A DNA stretch of 64,000 nt from Streptomyces sp. DHE7-1 (GCA_016432725.1 JACJDG010000003.1:3162001-3226000), one strand, 5' to 3'; positions 38,637 through 48,374 are shown, counted from the stretch's first letter. Numbers and translations: made by a program. Notes: a model not told the origin generated them from the sequence alone.

Positions 38637-38867
38637 ATGTCCCAACTCTTCTCCGAGGAGACCCACCGCAACCTGCTCGCCCGCATCCCCCATTGCACCG
38701 GTCGTGAAGTCTCCGACTGGCTGCGCACCGTCGAAGAAGGCCCCGCCCTGTTCCGCTTCGAGGAGAAGGTCAGCTGGCTCCGGCACGAGTACGACCTCGC
38801 GTACGGCCACGCCAAGGCGATCGTTCATGAGTACGACCTGAGGAGGGCCGCCCGCAAGCTGCTCTGA
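38637..38867 (+). CDS. DUF4287-like small protein
   Basis: 76 residues. RNLLARIPHCTGREVSDWLRTVEEGP and VSWLRHEYDLAYGHAKAIVHEYDLRR match the DUF4287 layout (helix-rich, GREVSDWL and YGHAKAIV). Cytosolic; function unknown. CCGGAGG precedes ATG 38637. A nested hairpin lies 23 bases after the stop. Confidence 0.82.
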   Translation: MSQLFSEETHRNLLARIPHCTGREVSDWLRTVEEGPALFRFEEKVSWLRHEYDLAYGHAKAIVHEYDLRRAARKLL

Positions 38868-38890
38868 GCGCGCGGCGACCCGGACACGGC

Positions 38891-38933
38891 AAAGGGCCCC
38901 TGCGATCCGCCTTCGACGGATCCGGGGCCCTTT
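38891..38933. terminator. bidirectional terminator hairpin
   Basis: Outer stem AAAGGGCCCC/GGGGCCCTTT (38891-38900, 38924-38933) and inner stem GATCCG/CGGATC (38904-38909, 38917-38922), between the convergent DUF4287-like and BI-1 genes; each strand runs into a short U tract. Confidence 0.85.
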
Positions 38934-38976
38934 CCCACGACTTCACCCGGTCGGCGGCCCGCTGGGGCCCGCCGCG

Positions 38977-39837
38977 CTAGTCGTTGCTGCTGAAGATCGC
39001 CACCAGCCGCAGCATCTCGACGTAGATCCACACCAGGGTGAGGGTGAGTCCGAAAGCGGCGAGCCAGGACTCGTTGCGCGGGGCGCCGTAGGCGATGCCG
39101 TCCTCGATCTGCTTGAAGTCCAGGGTGAGGAAGAAGGCGCCGAGCACGATGGCGATGATGCCGACGATCGCGCCGAGCGGGCCGAAGCTGCGCAGGCCGC
39201 CGTCCTCGGCGACGCCGAACGCGACCAGCAGCAGGTTGACCGCCATCACCAGGATGAAGGCCATGGCGATGGCCATGCCGATGCGGGCGTAGCGGGCCGT
39301 GACGCGGACCCAGCCGGCCTTGTAGACGAGCAGGGTCGCGGCCGAGACGGCCATGGTGCCGAGCACCGCCTGGAAGGGCGCGCCGCTCCAGCGGCTGTTG
39401 TACATCTCGCTGATGACACCCAGGAAGACGCCCTCGAAGGCCGCGTAGCCAAGGATCAGCGCGGGCGACGGAGTGCGCTTGAAGCTCTGCACCAGCGCCA
39501 GGACCATCGCGATGATGGCGGCGCCGAAGGCCAGGCCGTAGCTGGTCGCGGAGACCGGCAGCAGGATCCAGGCGAGGGCGGCGCCGACGGCGACCGTGCC
39601 GAGCGTGAGGGCCGAACGCATGACGACGTCGTCCATCGTCATCCGGCCGGTGGCGGCCGGGGCCTGCGGCGGGGCACCCTGCTGGAGGTCCTGCGGGGCA
39701 TAGGGGTTCTGCGCGTACGGGTTCTGCGCGTACGGGTTGCCCTGTGCGTACCCGGCCTGCGCTGCGGTGTTGAAGCCGGCGTAGCCGTTGTCGCGGCTGA
39801 ACCCCCGTCGCGAGAAGACCGGGTTACTGCTCCTCAT
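38977..39837 (-). CDS. Bax inhibitor-1/YccA-family membrane protein
   Basis: 286 residues with about seven membrane helices. Family signature: LGYAAFEGVFLGVISEMYN, and a C-terminal DFKQIEDGIAYGAPRNESWLAAFGLTLTLVWIYVEMLRLVAIF, including conserved aspartates of the calcium-leak/pH-sensing type. The first 70 residues are a soluble Tyr/Asn/Gln-rich tail with NPYAQ repeats. ATG 39837 follows GGAGG. Physiological role in bacteria is unclear. Confidence 0.9.
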   Translation of the reverse strand: MRSSNPVFSRRGFSRDNGYAGFNTAAQAGYAQGNPYAQNPYAQNPYAPQDLQQGAPPQAPAATGRMTMDDVVMRSALTLGTVAVGAALAWILLPVSATSYGLAFGAAIIAMVLALVQSFKRTPSPALILGYAAFEGVFLGVISEMYNSRWSGAPFQAVLGTMAVSAATLLVYKAGWVRVTARYARIGMAIAMAFILVMAVNLLLVAFGVAEDGGLRSFGPLGAIVGIIAIVLGAFFLTLDFKQIEDGIAYGAPRNESWLAAFGLTLTLVWIYVEMLRLVAIFSSND

Positions 39838-39982
39838 TTCACTCCTCCATGGCCACCGTGCGCGGCCTTGGCTCAAGAGTAATGGATTGGCAAAAGAACG
39901 GCCGTACTACTTGAGAGGGATCTTTCCCCTGCGGTGTTGCCCAACACGCCGCGCGAACCCCTGATTCCCCCTGTGGAACCGC

Positions 39983-41158
39983 TCACTCCAGCGGGAAGCC
40001 GGTGTAGGCCTCGGCCAGATCGGTCTCGGCCGCGCGGGAGGAGGTGACGCGTTCCAGCCGCGCCCGCTGGAGGCGGGCGTCGAAGGGGGCCGCGCCGGGG
40101 GCGCTGTGCAGCATCGTCGTCATGTCGTACGAGAACCGCTCGGCCTGCCAGATCCGGCGCAGACAGGTGGCGGAGTAGGCGTCCAGGAGTTCCGGCGACC
40201 CGGTCCGCCGTTCGTGGACGAGCGCGCGGGCGAACGTCACGACGTCGCCGACGGCGAGGTTCAGCCCCTTGGCACCGGTCGGCGGCACGATGTGGGCGGC
40301 GTCACCGGCCAGGAAGAGCCGGCCGTGGCGCATCGGCTCGTGCACGAAGGACCGCATGGGGGTGACCGACTTCTGGGCGATCGGACCGCGCTCCAGCTTC
40401 CAGCCGTCGCCGGTCTCCAGGCGCCGGTCCAGTTCGGCCCAGATCTCCTCGTCGCCCCACTGCCCGGCCTCGGTGCCGGCGGACACCTGGAGGTAGAGGC
40501 GGGAGACGGAGGGCGAGCGCATGGACAGCAGGGCGAAGCCGCGGTCGTGCCGGGCGTAGACGAGCTCGTCGTGCGAGGGCGCGACGTCGGCGAGGACGCC
40601 GAGCCAGGCGTACGGGTAGGTCCGCTCGAACACCCGCGAGACCGCGGCCGGGAAGGCCTTGCGGGCCACGCCCCAGAATCCGTCGCACCCGACGACGTAG
40701 TCGCACTCCAGGACGTCCTCGCGCCCCTGGTACCGGAACGGCACCCGCGGCCGGCCGCCGTCCGCGCCCTCGACGGCCAGCGCCTCCGCCTCGAACAGCA
40801 GTGGGCCCCCTTCGGCCAGCTGGAGGGCGATGAGGTCCTTGCACACCTCCGTCTGGGCGTAGACCGTCACGGACCGCCCGCCGGTGAGGCCGGGGAAGTC
40901 GACGCGGTGCCGGTGCCGGTCGAAGCGCAGTTCGATCCCGTCGTGCCGCAGCCCCTCGCGGTCCATCCGGTCACCGGCTCCGGCCTCCCGCAGCACGTCC
41001 ACGGTGCCCTGCTCCAGGATTCCGGCCCGCTGCCGCTGCTCGACGTAGGCGCGGTCGCGGCTCTCCAGGACGACCGAGCCGATGCCGGCGCGGTGCAGCA
41101 GCCGTGCCAGAAGCAGCCCGGCCGGACCGGCTCCGATGATCCCGACGGTGGTGCGCAT
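39983..41158 (-). CDS. pobA: 4-hydroxybenzoate 3-monooxygenase
   Basis: 391 residues, the exact family size. Flavin monooxygenase turning 4-hydroxybenzoate to protocatechuate. FAD motifs VGIIGAGPAGLLLARLLHRAG, DYVVGCDGFWGVAR, and GRLFLAGDAAHIVPPTGAKGLNLAVGDV; substrate-side RQRAGILEQGTVDVL and AYTGFPLE at the C-terminus are PobA-like. ATG 41158. A dyad AGTGAA-N6-TTCACT lies 39-56 bases upstream and may bind an IclR-type regulator, none of which is in the window. Next to the bldA tRNA. Confidence 0.93.
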   Translation of the reverse strand: MRTTVGIIGAGPAGLLLARLLHRAGIGSVVLESRDRAYVEQRQRAGILEQGTVDVLREAGAGDRMDREGLRHDGIELRFDRHRHRVDFPGLTGGRSVTVYAQTEVCKDLIALQLAEGGPLLFEAEALAVEGADGGRPRVPFRYQGREDVLECDYVVGCDGFWGVARKAFPAAVSRVFERTYPYAWLGVLADVAPSHDELVYARHDRGFALLSMRSPSVSRLYLQVSAGTEAGQWGDEEIWAELDRRLETGDGWKLERGPIAQKSVTPMRSFVHEPMRHGRLFLAGDAAHIVPPTGAKGLNLAVGDVVTFARALVHERRTGSPELLDAYSATCLRRIWQAERFSYDMTTMLHSAPGAAPFDARLQRARLERVTSSRAAETDLAEAYTGFPLE

Positions 41159-41196
41159 CGGTCGCTCCCTCTTCTCTGCCTCGCTCGCGTTCGCAT

Positions 41197-41214
41197 AGTG
41201 AAGTTTCTTTCACT
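41197..41214. promoter_or_regulatory. dyad operator candidate of pobA
   Basis: AGTGAA-GTTTCT-TTCACT, 6-bp arms, in an AT-rich patch 39 bases upstream of the pobA start codon. Confidence 0.45.
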
Positions 41215-41312
41215 GTCTTGCGTCGCGAGTCTCCGGCCGCACACATGCCGCTGTCAACGGTCACGGGGCAGAACGCGTGGGAAACAAGGGAGCGGGCCGG
41301 AAAGAAGAGGAT

Positions 41313-41399
41313 TGGTGCCCGGAGCCGGACTTGAACCGGCACGCCCGCGAAGGGGCAGCGAGGTTTAAGCTCGCCGTGTCTGCATTCCACCATCCGGGC
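41313..41399 (-). tRNA. bldA: tRNA-Leu(UAA), reads UUA; bldA
   Basis: 87 bases including an encoded 3' CCA. Acceptor stem GCCCGGA pairs with TCCGGGC; the anticodon arm is GCGAG-CTTAAAC-CTCGC with anticodon TAA; a long variable arm is present, as in class II leucine tRNAs; the T arm is GCCGG-TTCAAGT-CCGGC. In streptomycetes the only tRNA for UUA is bldA, which controls development and antibiotic production through rare TTA codons. I noticed no in-frame TTA codon in the window's genes by eye. Transcribed on the minus strand. Confidence 0.96.
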
Positions 41400-41791
41400 A
41401 GGCCATGGGCACCGCTGCGAGGCTCCGAGCCTATCGGGGAGCATCGCTCGAACAGACGATGCGATGACCCGATGTTGTCTTATTTTATTGATGTCTGAGG
41501 GTGCATCAGCACTCGGAACTCGCCATCCGCACTTGCCACCAGCGTGACGGGGCGTGGGTGCGCACGTACACGGAATGACGGAATTTCACCTACCGAACGA
41601 GGGCGCTCGTCCTGTTCCGGCCACCGCGCGCGTCAGGGTCCCCCGTCCTCCCCAGGTATGACGCGGGGCCGCTCCGTCCGACCGGAGTCGCCCCCTCGAA
41701 CGGGAACAGCGGCTGACTACAGGCGCGCCGGCGGCCGGGACGATGGATCAAGTCCCCGAAACAGACGCCGTCCCGACAGGAGCACCCTCCC
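41400..41791. other. 392-base region upstream of bldA and the ABC exporter
   Basis: Divergent promoter region. An AT-rich run (41472-41490) and a GCATCG-N10-CGATGC dyad (41441-41462) lie upstream of the tRNA. No coding frame supported. Confidence 0.4.
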
Positions 41792-42562
41792 GTGACCACC
41801 ACACCCACCGCCGGCCGGACCACGGCCGTGGCCGCACGCGCCACCGAGCTGTCCAAGATCTACGGGCAGGGTGAGACCCGGGTGGTCGCCCTGGACCGGG
41901 TCTCGGTCGACTTCCGGCAGGCGGAGTTCACCGCGATCATGGGACCGTCGGGTTCCGGCAAGTCCACGCTGATGCACTGCGTGGCGGGCCTGGACACCTT
42001 CTCCTCGGGGTCCGTGCGGATCGGCGAGACCGAGCTGGGGTCGCTGAAGGACAAGCAGCTCACCAAGCTCCGCCGGGACAAGATCGGCTTCATCTTCCAG
42101 GCGTTCAACCTGCTGCCGACGCTCACCGCGCTGGAGAACATCACCCTGCCGATGGACATCGCCGGGCGGAAGCCGGACAAGGCGTGGCTGGACCAGGTCA
42201 TCCAGATGGTCGGGCTCTCCGGACGGCTGAGCCACCGGCCCGCCCAGCTCTCCGGCGGACAGCAGCAGCGCGTGGCCGTGGCGCGCGCCCTCGCCTCCAG
42301 GCCCGAGATCATCTTCGGTGACGAGCCGACCGGAAACCTCGACTCGCGCTCCGGCGCCGAGGTGCTGGGCTTCCTGCGCAACTCGGTGCGCGAGCTGGGC
42401 CAGACGGTGGTCATGGTGACCCACGACCCGGTGGCGGCGGCGTACGCGGACCGGGTGGTCTTCCTCGCCGACGGCCGGATCGTCGACGAGATCCACGGCC
42501 CCACCGCCGACTCCGTCCTCGACCTCATGAAGCAGTTCGACGCGAAGGGCCGTACCAGCTGA
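41792..42562 (+). CDS. ABC transporter ATP-binding protein (MacB/LolD type)
   Basis: 256 residues. Walker A GPSGSGKSTLMHC, Q loop FIFQAFNLLPTLTA, signature LSGGQQQRVAVARALA, Walker B EIIFGDEPTGNLDSRSG, H loop VMVTHDPVAA. The NLLPTLTALENI and PTGNLD features place it with MacB/LolD/FtsE-type exporters. GTG 41792 follows GGAG. The stop overlaps the start of the permease gene, so the two subunits are coupled. Cargo unknown; mechanotransmission export or lipoprotein extraction are possible. Confidence 0.94.
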   Translation: MTTTPTAGRTTAVAARATELSKIYGQGETRVVALDRVSVDFRQAEFTAIMGPSGSGKSTLMHCVAGLDTFSSGSVRIGETELGSLKDKQLTKLRRDKIGFIFQAFNLLPTLTALENITLPMDIAGRKPDKAWLDQVIQMVGLSGRLSHRPAQLSGGQQQRVAVARALASRPEIIFGDEPTGNLDSRSGAEVLGFLRNSVRELGQTVVMVTHDPVAAAYADRVVFLADGRIVDEIHGPTADSVLDLMKQFDAKGRTS

Positions 42563-45088
42563 TGTTCCGCACCGCCCTGCGCAACGTCTCCGCGCACAAG
42601 GCCCGGCTCCTGATGACCGTGCTCGCCGTCATGCTCGGCGTGGCCTTCGTGTCCGGGACCCTCGTCTTCACCAACACCATCTCCGACGCCTACCAGAAGA
42701 GCTCCGCCAAGGGCTTCGACCAGGTCGACGTCGCCGTACGCCCCGAGTACCAGGACTCCAAGGGGGACCGGGTCGGCAAGACCCCGAGCTGACCCAGGCC
42801 CTGCTCGACCGGGCCGCGAAGGCGCCCGGCGCCGCCTCCGCGACCGGTGTCGTGACCGGGTTCACCGCGATCGCCGGCAAGGACGGCAAGCTGCTCGGCG
42901 ACGGCTGGCAGTCCGAGGGCGGCAACTACTCCGGCACCGAGGACGCCCGCTACCCCCTGGTCGCCGGCCACGCGCCCCGCGGCAGGGGCGAGGTGCTCAT
43001 CGACGCCAGGACCGCCGAGCGGGCCGGCTACAAGGTCGGCGACACCGTCCGGCTCTCGGTGGACGGCCCCGTCCTCACCCCGCGCGTCAGCGGCGTCTTC
43101 AGCACCGACGACGGCAACGTGGCCGCCGGCGGCAGCCTCGCCCTCTTCGACACGCCCACCGCGCAGGCCCTGTTCGGCAAGAAGGGCACGTACGACGAGA
43201 TCGACGTGAAGGCGACGGCGGGAACCAGCCAGCGCGCGCTCAAGGCGTCCCTGGACAAGGCGCTGCCGGCCCACCTGGTGGAGACCACCACGGGCCGGCG
43301 GCTCGCCGACGACCAGGCCGAGATGATCTCCTCCTCGATGAGCGGACTGAAGCAGAGCCTGCTGGTGTTCGCCGGCATCGCCCTGTTCGTCGGCACGTTC
43401 ATCATCGCCAACACCTTCACCATGCTGGTCGCCCAGCGCACCAGGGAACTGGCCCTGCTGCGGGCGGTCGGCGCCTCCCGCCGGCAGGTCACCCGCTCGG
43501 TGCTGATCGAGGCGCTGGTGGTCGGCACGGTCGCCGGCGTGACCGGTCTGGCCGCCGGCATCGGCATCGGCGCGGGCCTGCGGTCGCTGCTGGGCTCGTT
43601 CGGCGCGAGCGTGCCCGACGGGCCGCTGGTGATCACACCGGGCACCGTGCTGACCGCCCTCGCCGTCGGCATCGTCATCACCGTGCTCGCCGCCTGGCTG
43701 CCGGGCCGCCGCGCGGCGAAGATCCCGCCGGTGGCGGCGATGAGCAGCGTGCACGCCAAGGCGACCACCAAGTCGCTGGTACTGCGCAACACGCTCGGCG
43801 CGCTGTTCTCGGCGGCCGGCGTCGCCGTGGTCCTCGCGGCCACGACGATGGACACCGACTCCGCCCAGGGCCCGATGGGGCTCGGCGCGGTCCTGCTCAT
43901 CATCGGCGTGTTCATCCTGACCCCGCTGCTGTCCCGCCCGCTCATCGCGGCGGCCGCGCCCGTGCTGCGCGTGTTCGGCGTCTCCGGCAAGCTGGCCCGC
44001 CAGAACTCGGTGCGCAACCCGCGCCGTACGGCGGCCACGGCGTCCGCGCTGATGATCGGCCTGACGCTGATCACCGGCATGACCGTGATGGCGGGCAGCC
44101 TGCAGACGTCGATCGACCGGATGGCCAGTTCGGCGATCCGCGCGGACTACGTCGTGTCGATGGCCAACCGCGGCCCGCTCTCCCCGGACGTGGCGCGCAG
44201 GCTCGCCGACGCGGACGGGGTCACCGCCAGCAGCCCGCTGCGCAACGGCGCCTCCCGGATCGGCGGCGAGACGGAGTACCTGACCGGTGTCGACGGTTCG
44301 GCGATCGGCAGGCTGACGGACCTGAAGGTGGACGACGGGTCCTTCACCGTGGGCGGCTCACGGATCGTCGTGGACAAGGACCGGGCCGAGGAGCACGGCT
44401 GGCGGGTCGGCTCCCGGTTCACCGCGCACTTCGAGGACGGCGCGGCGCGCGCCCTCACGGTCGCCGGGATCTACGAGGGCAACGACATGCTCAACGGGAT
44501 CATGCTCGACAACAAGGTCCTCACCCCGCACCTGACCGACCCCGCCGACATGCAGGTGATGGTCAGGACCGAGGGCGGCGCGTCCGACGGCGCGAAGGAC
44601 CGACTGGAGAAGGCCCTCGGCTCCAACCCGGCGATCCGGGTCCAGGACAAGAAGGACATCTCCAACGACATCGCGAAGATGTTCACGCTGATGCTGAACA
44701 TGGTCTACGGCCTGCTCGGCATGGCGGTGATCGTCGCGGTCCTCGGCGTCATCAACACCCTGGCCATGTCGGTCTTCGAGCGCTCCCAGGAGATCGGCAT
44801 GCTGCGCGCGATCGGCCTGGACCGCAGGTCGGTCAAGCGGATGGTCCGCCTGGAGTCGCTGGTGATCTCCCTGTTCGGCGGAGTGCTCGGCATCGGCCTC
44901 GGGGTGTTCTTCGGCTGGGCGGCAGGCGAGCTGCTGGGCACGAAGATGCCGACGTACGAACTGGTCCTGCCCTGGGGCCGGATGGCGCTCTTCCTGCTGC
45001 TGGCCGGGTGGTCGGAGTGCTGGCCGCCCTGTGGCCGGCCCGGCGGGCGGCGCGGCTGAACATGCTGGCGGCCATCAAGGCCGAGTAG
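42562..45088 (+). CDS. FtsX-domain ABC permease (two frameshifts)
   Basis: About 842 residues after repair. N-terminal helix (LLMTVLAVMLGVAFVSGTLVF), a large periplasmic-type domain, first FtsX core (LLVFAGIALFVGTFIIANTFTMLVAQRTRELALLRAVGASR), a second periplasmic domain, and a second FtsX core (LGMAVIVAVLGVINTLAMSVFERSQEIGMLRAIGLDRR). Frames break at the C run 42782-42785 and the G run 45006-45008; one base in each gives a single reading to LNMLAAIKAE. Pairs with the adjacent ATPase. ATG 42562 overlaps its stop (TGATG). Confidence 0.88.
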
Positions 45089-45103
45089 CCGGAACGGACG
45101 ACC

Positions 45104-45136
45104 GGGGCCCCGTTCCGCGTGCCGGAGCGGGGCCCC
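45104..45136. terminator. bidirectional terminator hairpin
   Basis: 14-bp stem with one wobble (45104-45117, 45123-45136), 5-base loop, between the convergent permease and cfa genes. Confidence 0.85.
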
Positions 45137-45154
45137 TCGTCGTGTCCCGGTGTG

Positions 45155-46444
45155 TCAGGTGTTCCAGGTGCGGGTGCGCAGGGGGAGCCCGGAGGCGCCC
45201 GAGTCGGCGGCGCGGACGGCCAGGACCTGGTTGACGCCGATGCGGTTGCGTTCGAAGGCCAGCGCGCTGGCGGCCATGTACAGCAGCCAGACACGGGTCC
45301 GGCCGGGGCTGGTGAGGCGCATCGCGTGGTCCCGGTCGGCCTCCAGCCGGGTGACCCACTCGCGCAGGGTGCGGGCGTAGTGCTCGCGGATCGACTCCAC
45401 GTCCCGGACCTCGAAACCGGCCCGCTCGAGCTGGGTGACGGTGGTGCCGACCGGGGCGAGTTCGCCGTCGGGGAAGACGTAGGCGTCGATGAACGCGTCG
45501 ACCTCGTACGAGGACTCGTCGCGCCGCGGGCGGCGGGCGATCTGGTGGTTGAGCAGCCGTCCGCCGGGCTTCAGCAGGGCGTACAGATCGCTCGCGTAGT
45601 CCAGGTAGCGCTCGGCGCCGACGTGTTCGGCCATGCCGATGGAGGAGATCGCGTCGTAGGGGCCGTCCGTGACGTCCCGGTAGTCCTGGACGCGGATCTC
45701 GACCCGGTCGGTCAGTCCTTCGTCCGCGACGCGCTTGCGGGCGTACGCCGCCTGCTCCTGGGAGAGGGTGACGCCGACGACGCGCACGCCGTGCTCCCGG
45801 GCCGCGTGGATGGCCATCGAGCCCCAGCCGCAGCCGACGTCCAGCAGTCGCTGCCCCTCCGTCAGGCCGAGCTTGGCGCAGACGAGTTCGAGCTTGTCCC
45901 GCTGGGCGGACTCCAGGGTGCCGCCGTCCTGCCAGTAGGCGCACGAGTAGACCATCGACGGGCCGAGGACGACCTCGTAGAAGTCGTTGCCGACGTCGTA
46001 GTGGTGGCTGATGGCCCGCCGGTCGCTGTGCCGCGTGTGCAGGTGCCGGCGTCTGCGGACCTCCTCGCGGGGCGGGGCGGGCGGGATCGGCGGCCCGGCG
46101 AGCCTCAACAGCTCGCGCCCGGCGGCCCGCACCTCGGGGTCGCGCAGCGCCTCGGCCAGGCCGCGGGCGTCCTCGTCGCGCTCCCACACCAGCCCCGCCA
46201 TCACCTGGAGGACCCGGTAGAGGTCGCCCTCGACCTCCAGGTCTCCGGAGACCCAGGCCCGGGCCAGACCCAACTCGCCGGGCTTGAAGAGCAGTCGGCG
46301 CAGGGCCCGGCGGTTGCGTACGACGAGGGCCGGGGCGTCCGGCGGCCCGTCCTGCGAACCGTCCCAGGCGCGGATCCGCACCGGTAGCGGTGCTCCCAGC
46401 AGCTGCTCGGCGAGATTCCTCAGCCGCGACGCGGCGTCGGCCAT
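45155..46444 (-). CDS. cyclopropane-fatty-acyl-phospholipid synthase family
   Basis: 429 residues. SAM-dependent methylene transfer to unsaturated acyl chains of phospholipids. Motif I LLDVGCGWGSMAIHAA, CFA-specific AISHHYDVGNDFYEVVLGPSMVYSCAYW and SIGMAEHVGAERYLDYASDL, and the C-terminal YIFP-type ERNRIGVNQVLAVR. ATG 46444 follows GGAGG. Full length, no signal peptide, peripheral membrane enzyme. Convergent with the ABC exporter. Confidence 0.92.
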   Translation of the reverse strand: MADAASRLRNLAEQLLGAPLPVRIRAWDGSQDGPPDAPALVVRNRRALRRLLFKPGELGLARAWVSGDLEVEGDLYRVLQVMAGLVWERDEDARGLAEALRDPEVRAAGRELLRLAGPPIPPAPPREEVRRRRHLHTRHSDRRAISHHYDVGNDFYEVVLGPSMVYSCAYWQDGGTLESAQRDKLELVCAKLGLTEGQRLLDVGCGWGSMAIHAAREHGVRVVGVTLSQEQAAYARKRVADEGLTDRVEIRVQDYRDVTDGPYDAISSIGMAEHVGAERYLDYASDLYALLKPGGRLLNHQIARRPRRDESSYEVDAFIDAYVFPDGELAPVGTTVTQLERAGFEVRDVESIREHYARTLREWVTRLEADRDHAMRLTSPGRTRVWLLYMAASALAFERNRIGVNQVLAVRAADSGASGLPLRTRTWNT

Positions 46445-46573
46445 GGCGCACACCTCCAAGACGACGATCCCGGATGTCCGATACCACGTAAACACCGCGA
46501 GGCCTCCGGCGCAGTCCCGCAAAGGAGTTACAGGTGGGCGAACCCGCCCTGCCGGAGACCCGCCGGAACGCCG

Positions 46574-46609
46574 GAAGACCTCCCGCACCACGGATGGCGG
46601 GAGGTCTTC
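46574..46609 (-). terminator. terminator of the NADH dehydrogenase gene
   Basis: Perfect 13-bp stem GAAGACCTCCCGC/GCGGGAGGTCTTC (46574-46586, 46597-46609), 10-base loop, 46 bases after the ndh stop. Confidence 0.8.
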
Positions 46610-46655
46610 GGGATGGTCACGACACCGGTTGGGCGACCGGCGGCACGACCGTGGG

Positions 46656-48038
46656 TCAGGAGGCCTTGGCCTTCTCGCCGGTCTTGCCGGCGGCGGCGAC
46701 CGGGGCCGGCTTGGCGGCCTCGTAGAACTCCTCGCGCGGGTTCTCCATGGCGCCCAGGGAGACGACCTCGCGCTTGAGGAACATGCCGAGGGTCCAGTCG
46801 GCGAAGACGCGGATCTTGCGGTTCCAGGTCGGCATCGCCATGCCGTGGTAGCCACGGTGCATGTACCAGGCGAGGCGGCCCTTGAGCTTGATCTTCATCT
46901 TGCCCATGACGATCATCGCCACGCCCTTGTGCAGGCCGAGACCGGCCACCGCACCCTTGTTGGCGTGCTCGTACTCCTTCTGCGGGAAGCCCCGCATACC
47001 GGAGATCACGTTGTCGCCGAGGGCACGGGCCTGGCGCAGCGCGTGCTGGGCGTTCGGCGGGCACCAGGCGTTCTCGTTGCCCGCCTTGCGGCCGACGAGG
47101 TCCGGGACCTGGGCGTTGTCGCCGGCGGCCCAGATGTAGTCGGTGCCCTTGACCTGGAGCGTGGGCTCGCAGTCGACGTGGCCGCGCGGGCCGAGGGGCA
47201 GACCGAACCGGGCGAGGGCCGGGTTCGGCTTGACGCCGGCGGTCCAGACGATCGTGTTGGAGTCGACCTCGAGGCCGTTCTTCAGCACGACGTGGCCGTC
47301 CACGCAGGAGTCCATGGAGGTGGAGAGGTAGATCTCCACACCGCGGCTCTCCAGGTGCTCCTTGCCGTACTGGCCGAGCTTGGGGCCGACCTCGGGGAGG
47401 ATCTTGTCGGCGGCGTCGACGAGGACGAACCGCATGTCCTCACGCGAGACGTTCTTGTAGTACTTGGCCGCGTCCCGGGCCATGTCCTCGACCTCGCCGA
47501 TGGTCTCCGCGCCCGCGAAGCCACCGCCGATGAAGACGAAGGTGAGCGCCTTGCGGCGGATCTCCTCGTCGGTCGTGGAGTCGGCCTTGTCCAGCTGCTC
47601 CAGGACGTGGTTGCGCAGGCCGATGGACTCCTCGATGCCCTTCATGCCGATGCCCTGCTCGGCGAGGCCGGGGATCGGGAAGGTGCGGGAGACCGCGCCC
47701 ATCGCGATGACCAGGTAGTCGAAGGGCAGCTCGTACGCCTCGCCCACGAGGGGGGCGATCGTGGCGACCTTGCGGTCCTGGTCGATGGTGGTGACCCGAC
47801 CGGTGAGGACCTCCGCCTTCGGCAGGACGCGTCGCAGCGGGACGACGACGTGCCGAGGGGAGATGCTGCCGGCGGCGGCTTCGGGGAGGAAGGGCTGGTA
47901 GGTCATGTACGACCGGGGGTCGACGACCGTGACGGTCGCCTCGCCGTAGCGCATCTTCTTGAGGATGCGCCGAGCTGCGTACAGGCCTACGTACCCACCG
48001 CCTACTACGAGGATCCTGGGACGCTCCGTGGTGCTCAT
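46656..48038 (-). CDS. ndh: type II NADH dehydrogenase
   Basis: 460 residues. Single-subunit, non-proton-pumping NADH:quinone oxidoreductase. FAD motif RILVVGGGYVGLYAARRI, NADH motif TFVFIGGGFAGAETIGEVEDMA, quinone-side AWCPPNAQHALRQA, and WAAGDNAQVPDL. The C-terminal region (RLAWYMHRGYHGMAMPTWNRKIRVFADWTLGMFL) is a membrane-anchoring amphipathic segment. The 517-base upstream region holds a Rex-like site. ATG 48038. Confidence 0.94.
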   Translation of the reverse strand: MSTTERPRILVVGGGYVGLYAARRILKKMRYGEATVTVVDPRSYMTYQPFLPEAAAGSISPRHVVVPLRRVLPKAEVLTGRVTTIDQDRKVATIAPLVGEAYELPFDYLVIAMGAVSRTFPIPGLAEQGIGMKGIEESIGLRNHVLEQLDKADSTTDEEIRRKALTFVFIGGGFAGAETIGEVEDMARDAAKYYKNVSREDMRFVLVDAADKILPEVGPKLGQYGKEHLESRGVEIYLSTSMDSCVDGHVVLKNGLEVDSNTIVWTAGVKPNPALARFGLPLGPRGHVDCEPTLQVKGTDYIWAAGDNAQVPDLVGRKAGNENAWCPPNAQHALRQARALGDNVISGMRGFPQKEYEHANKGAVAGLGLHKGVAMIVMGKMKIKLKGRLAWYMHRGYHGMAMPTWNRKIRVFADWTLGMFLKREVVSLGAMENPREEFYEAAKPAPVAAAGKTGEKAKAS

Positions 48039-48356
48039 GGCATCGAGTATCCACCCGGCTCAGGGGGGCTGCTCGTGCGCCCCTTCACAAGCTCTTGCAT
48101 GCCCTGTGCTAAACTCCGCGGCCCACGTGACACAGGTCATGTCACCGATCCGGAACCGTGGGGCGGTCTGACCCGTTGTCAAGGCCGCGTGAGCTGCCTC
48201 TCTGTCGATTCGGGGCGTCCGTGAGGAGCCGGAAACACCCTCGGAGCATCCCTCCCGAGCCCTCCGTGCGCCCACCATCTGAACATGTTCAAACGACAGA
48301 TGAACCCCCGGAAGGGCCAACCGGCCCTCTTTCCCGGCCGAACGGGACGGAATTCC

Positions 48357-48374
48357 TTGTGAAGAAGTTCACGA
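48357..48374. promoter_or_regulatory. Rex-like operator candidate
   Basis: TTGTGAAGAAGTTCACGA resembles the Rex redox-regulator consensus TGTGAAC-N3-TTCACA with two deviations. It is about 320 bases from ndh and 180 from the antitoxin gene, so its target is uncertain. Confidence 0.35.

Noticed and set aside
48280..48291. TGAACATGTTCA as a LexA/SOS box
   Set aside because: Actinobacterial LexA boxes need GAAC-N4-GTTC; here the spacing is two bases, and no DNA-repair gene is adjacent.
48060..48320. 86-residue minus-strand frame upstream of ndh
   Set aside because: No codon bias, no ribosome site, and it overlaps the regulatory dyads.
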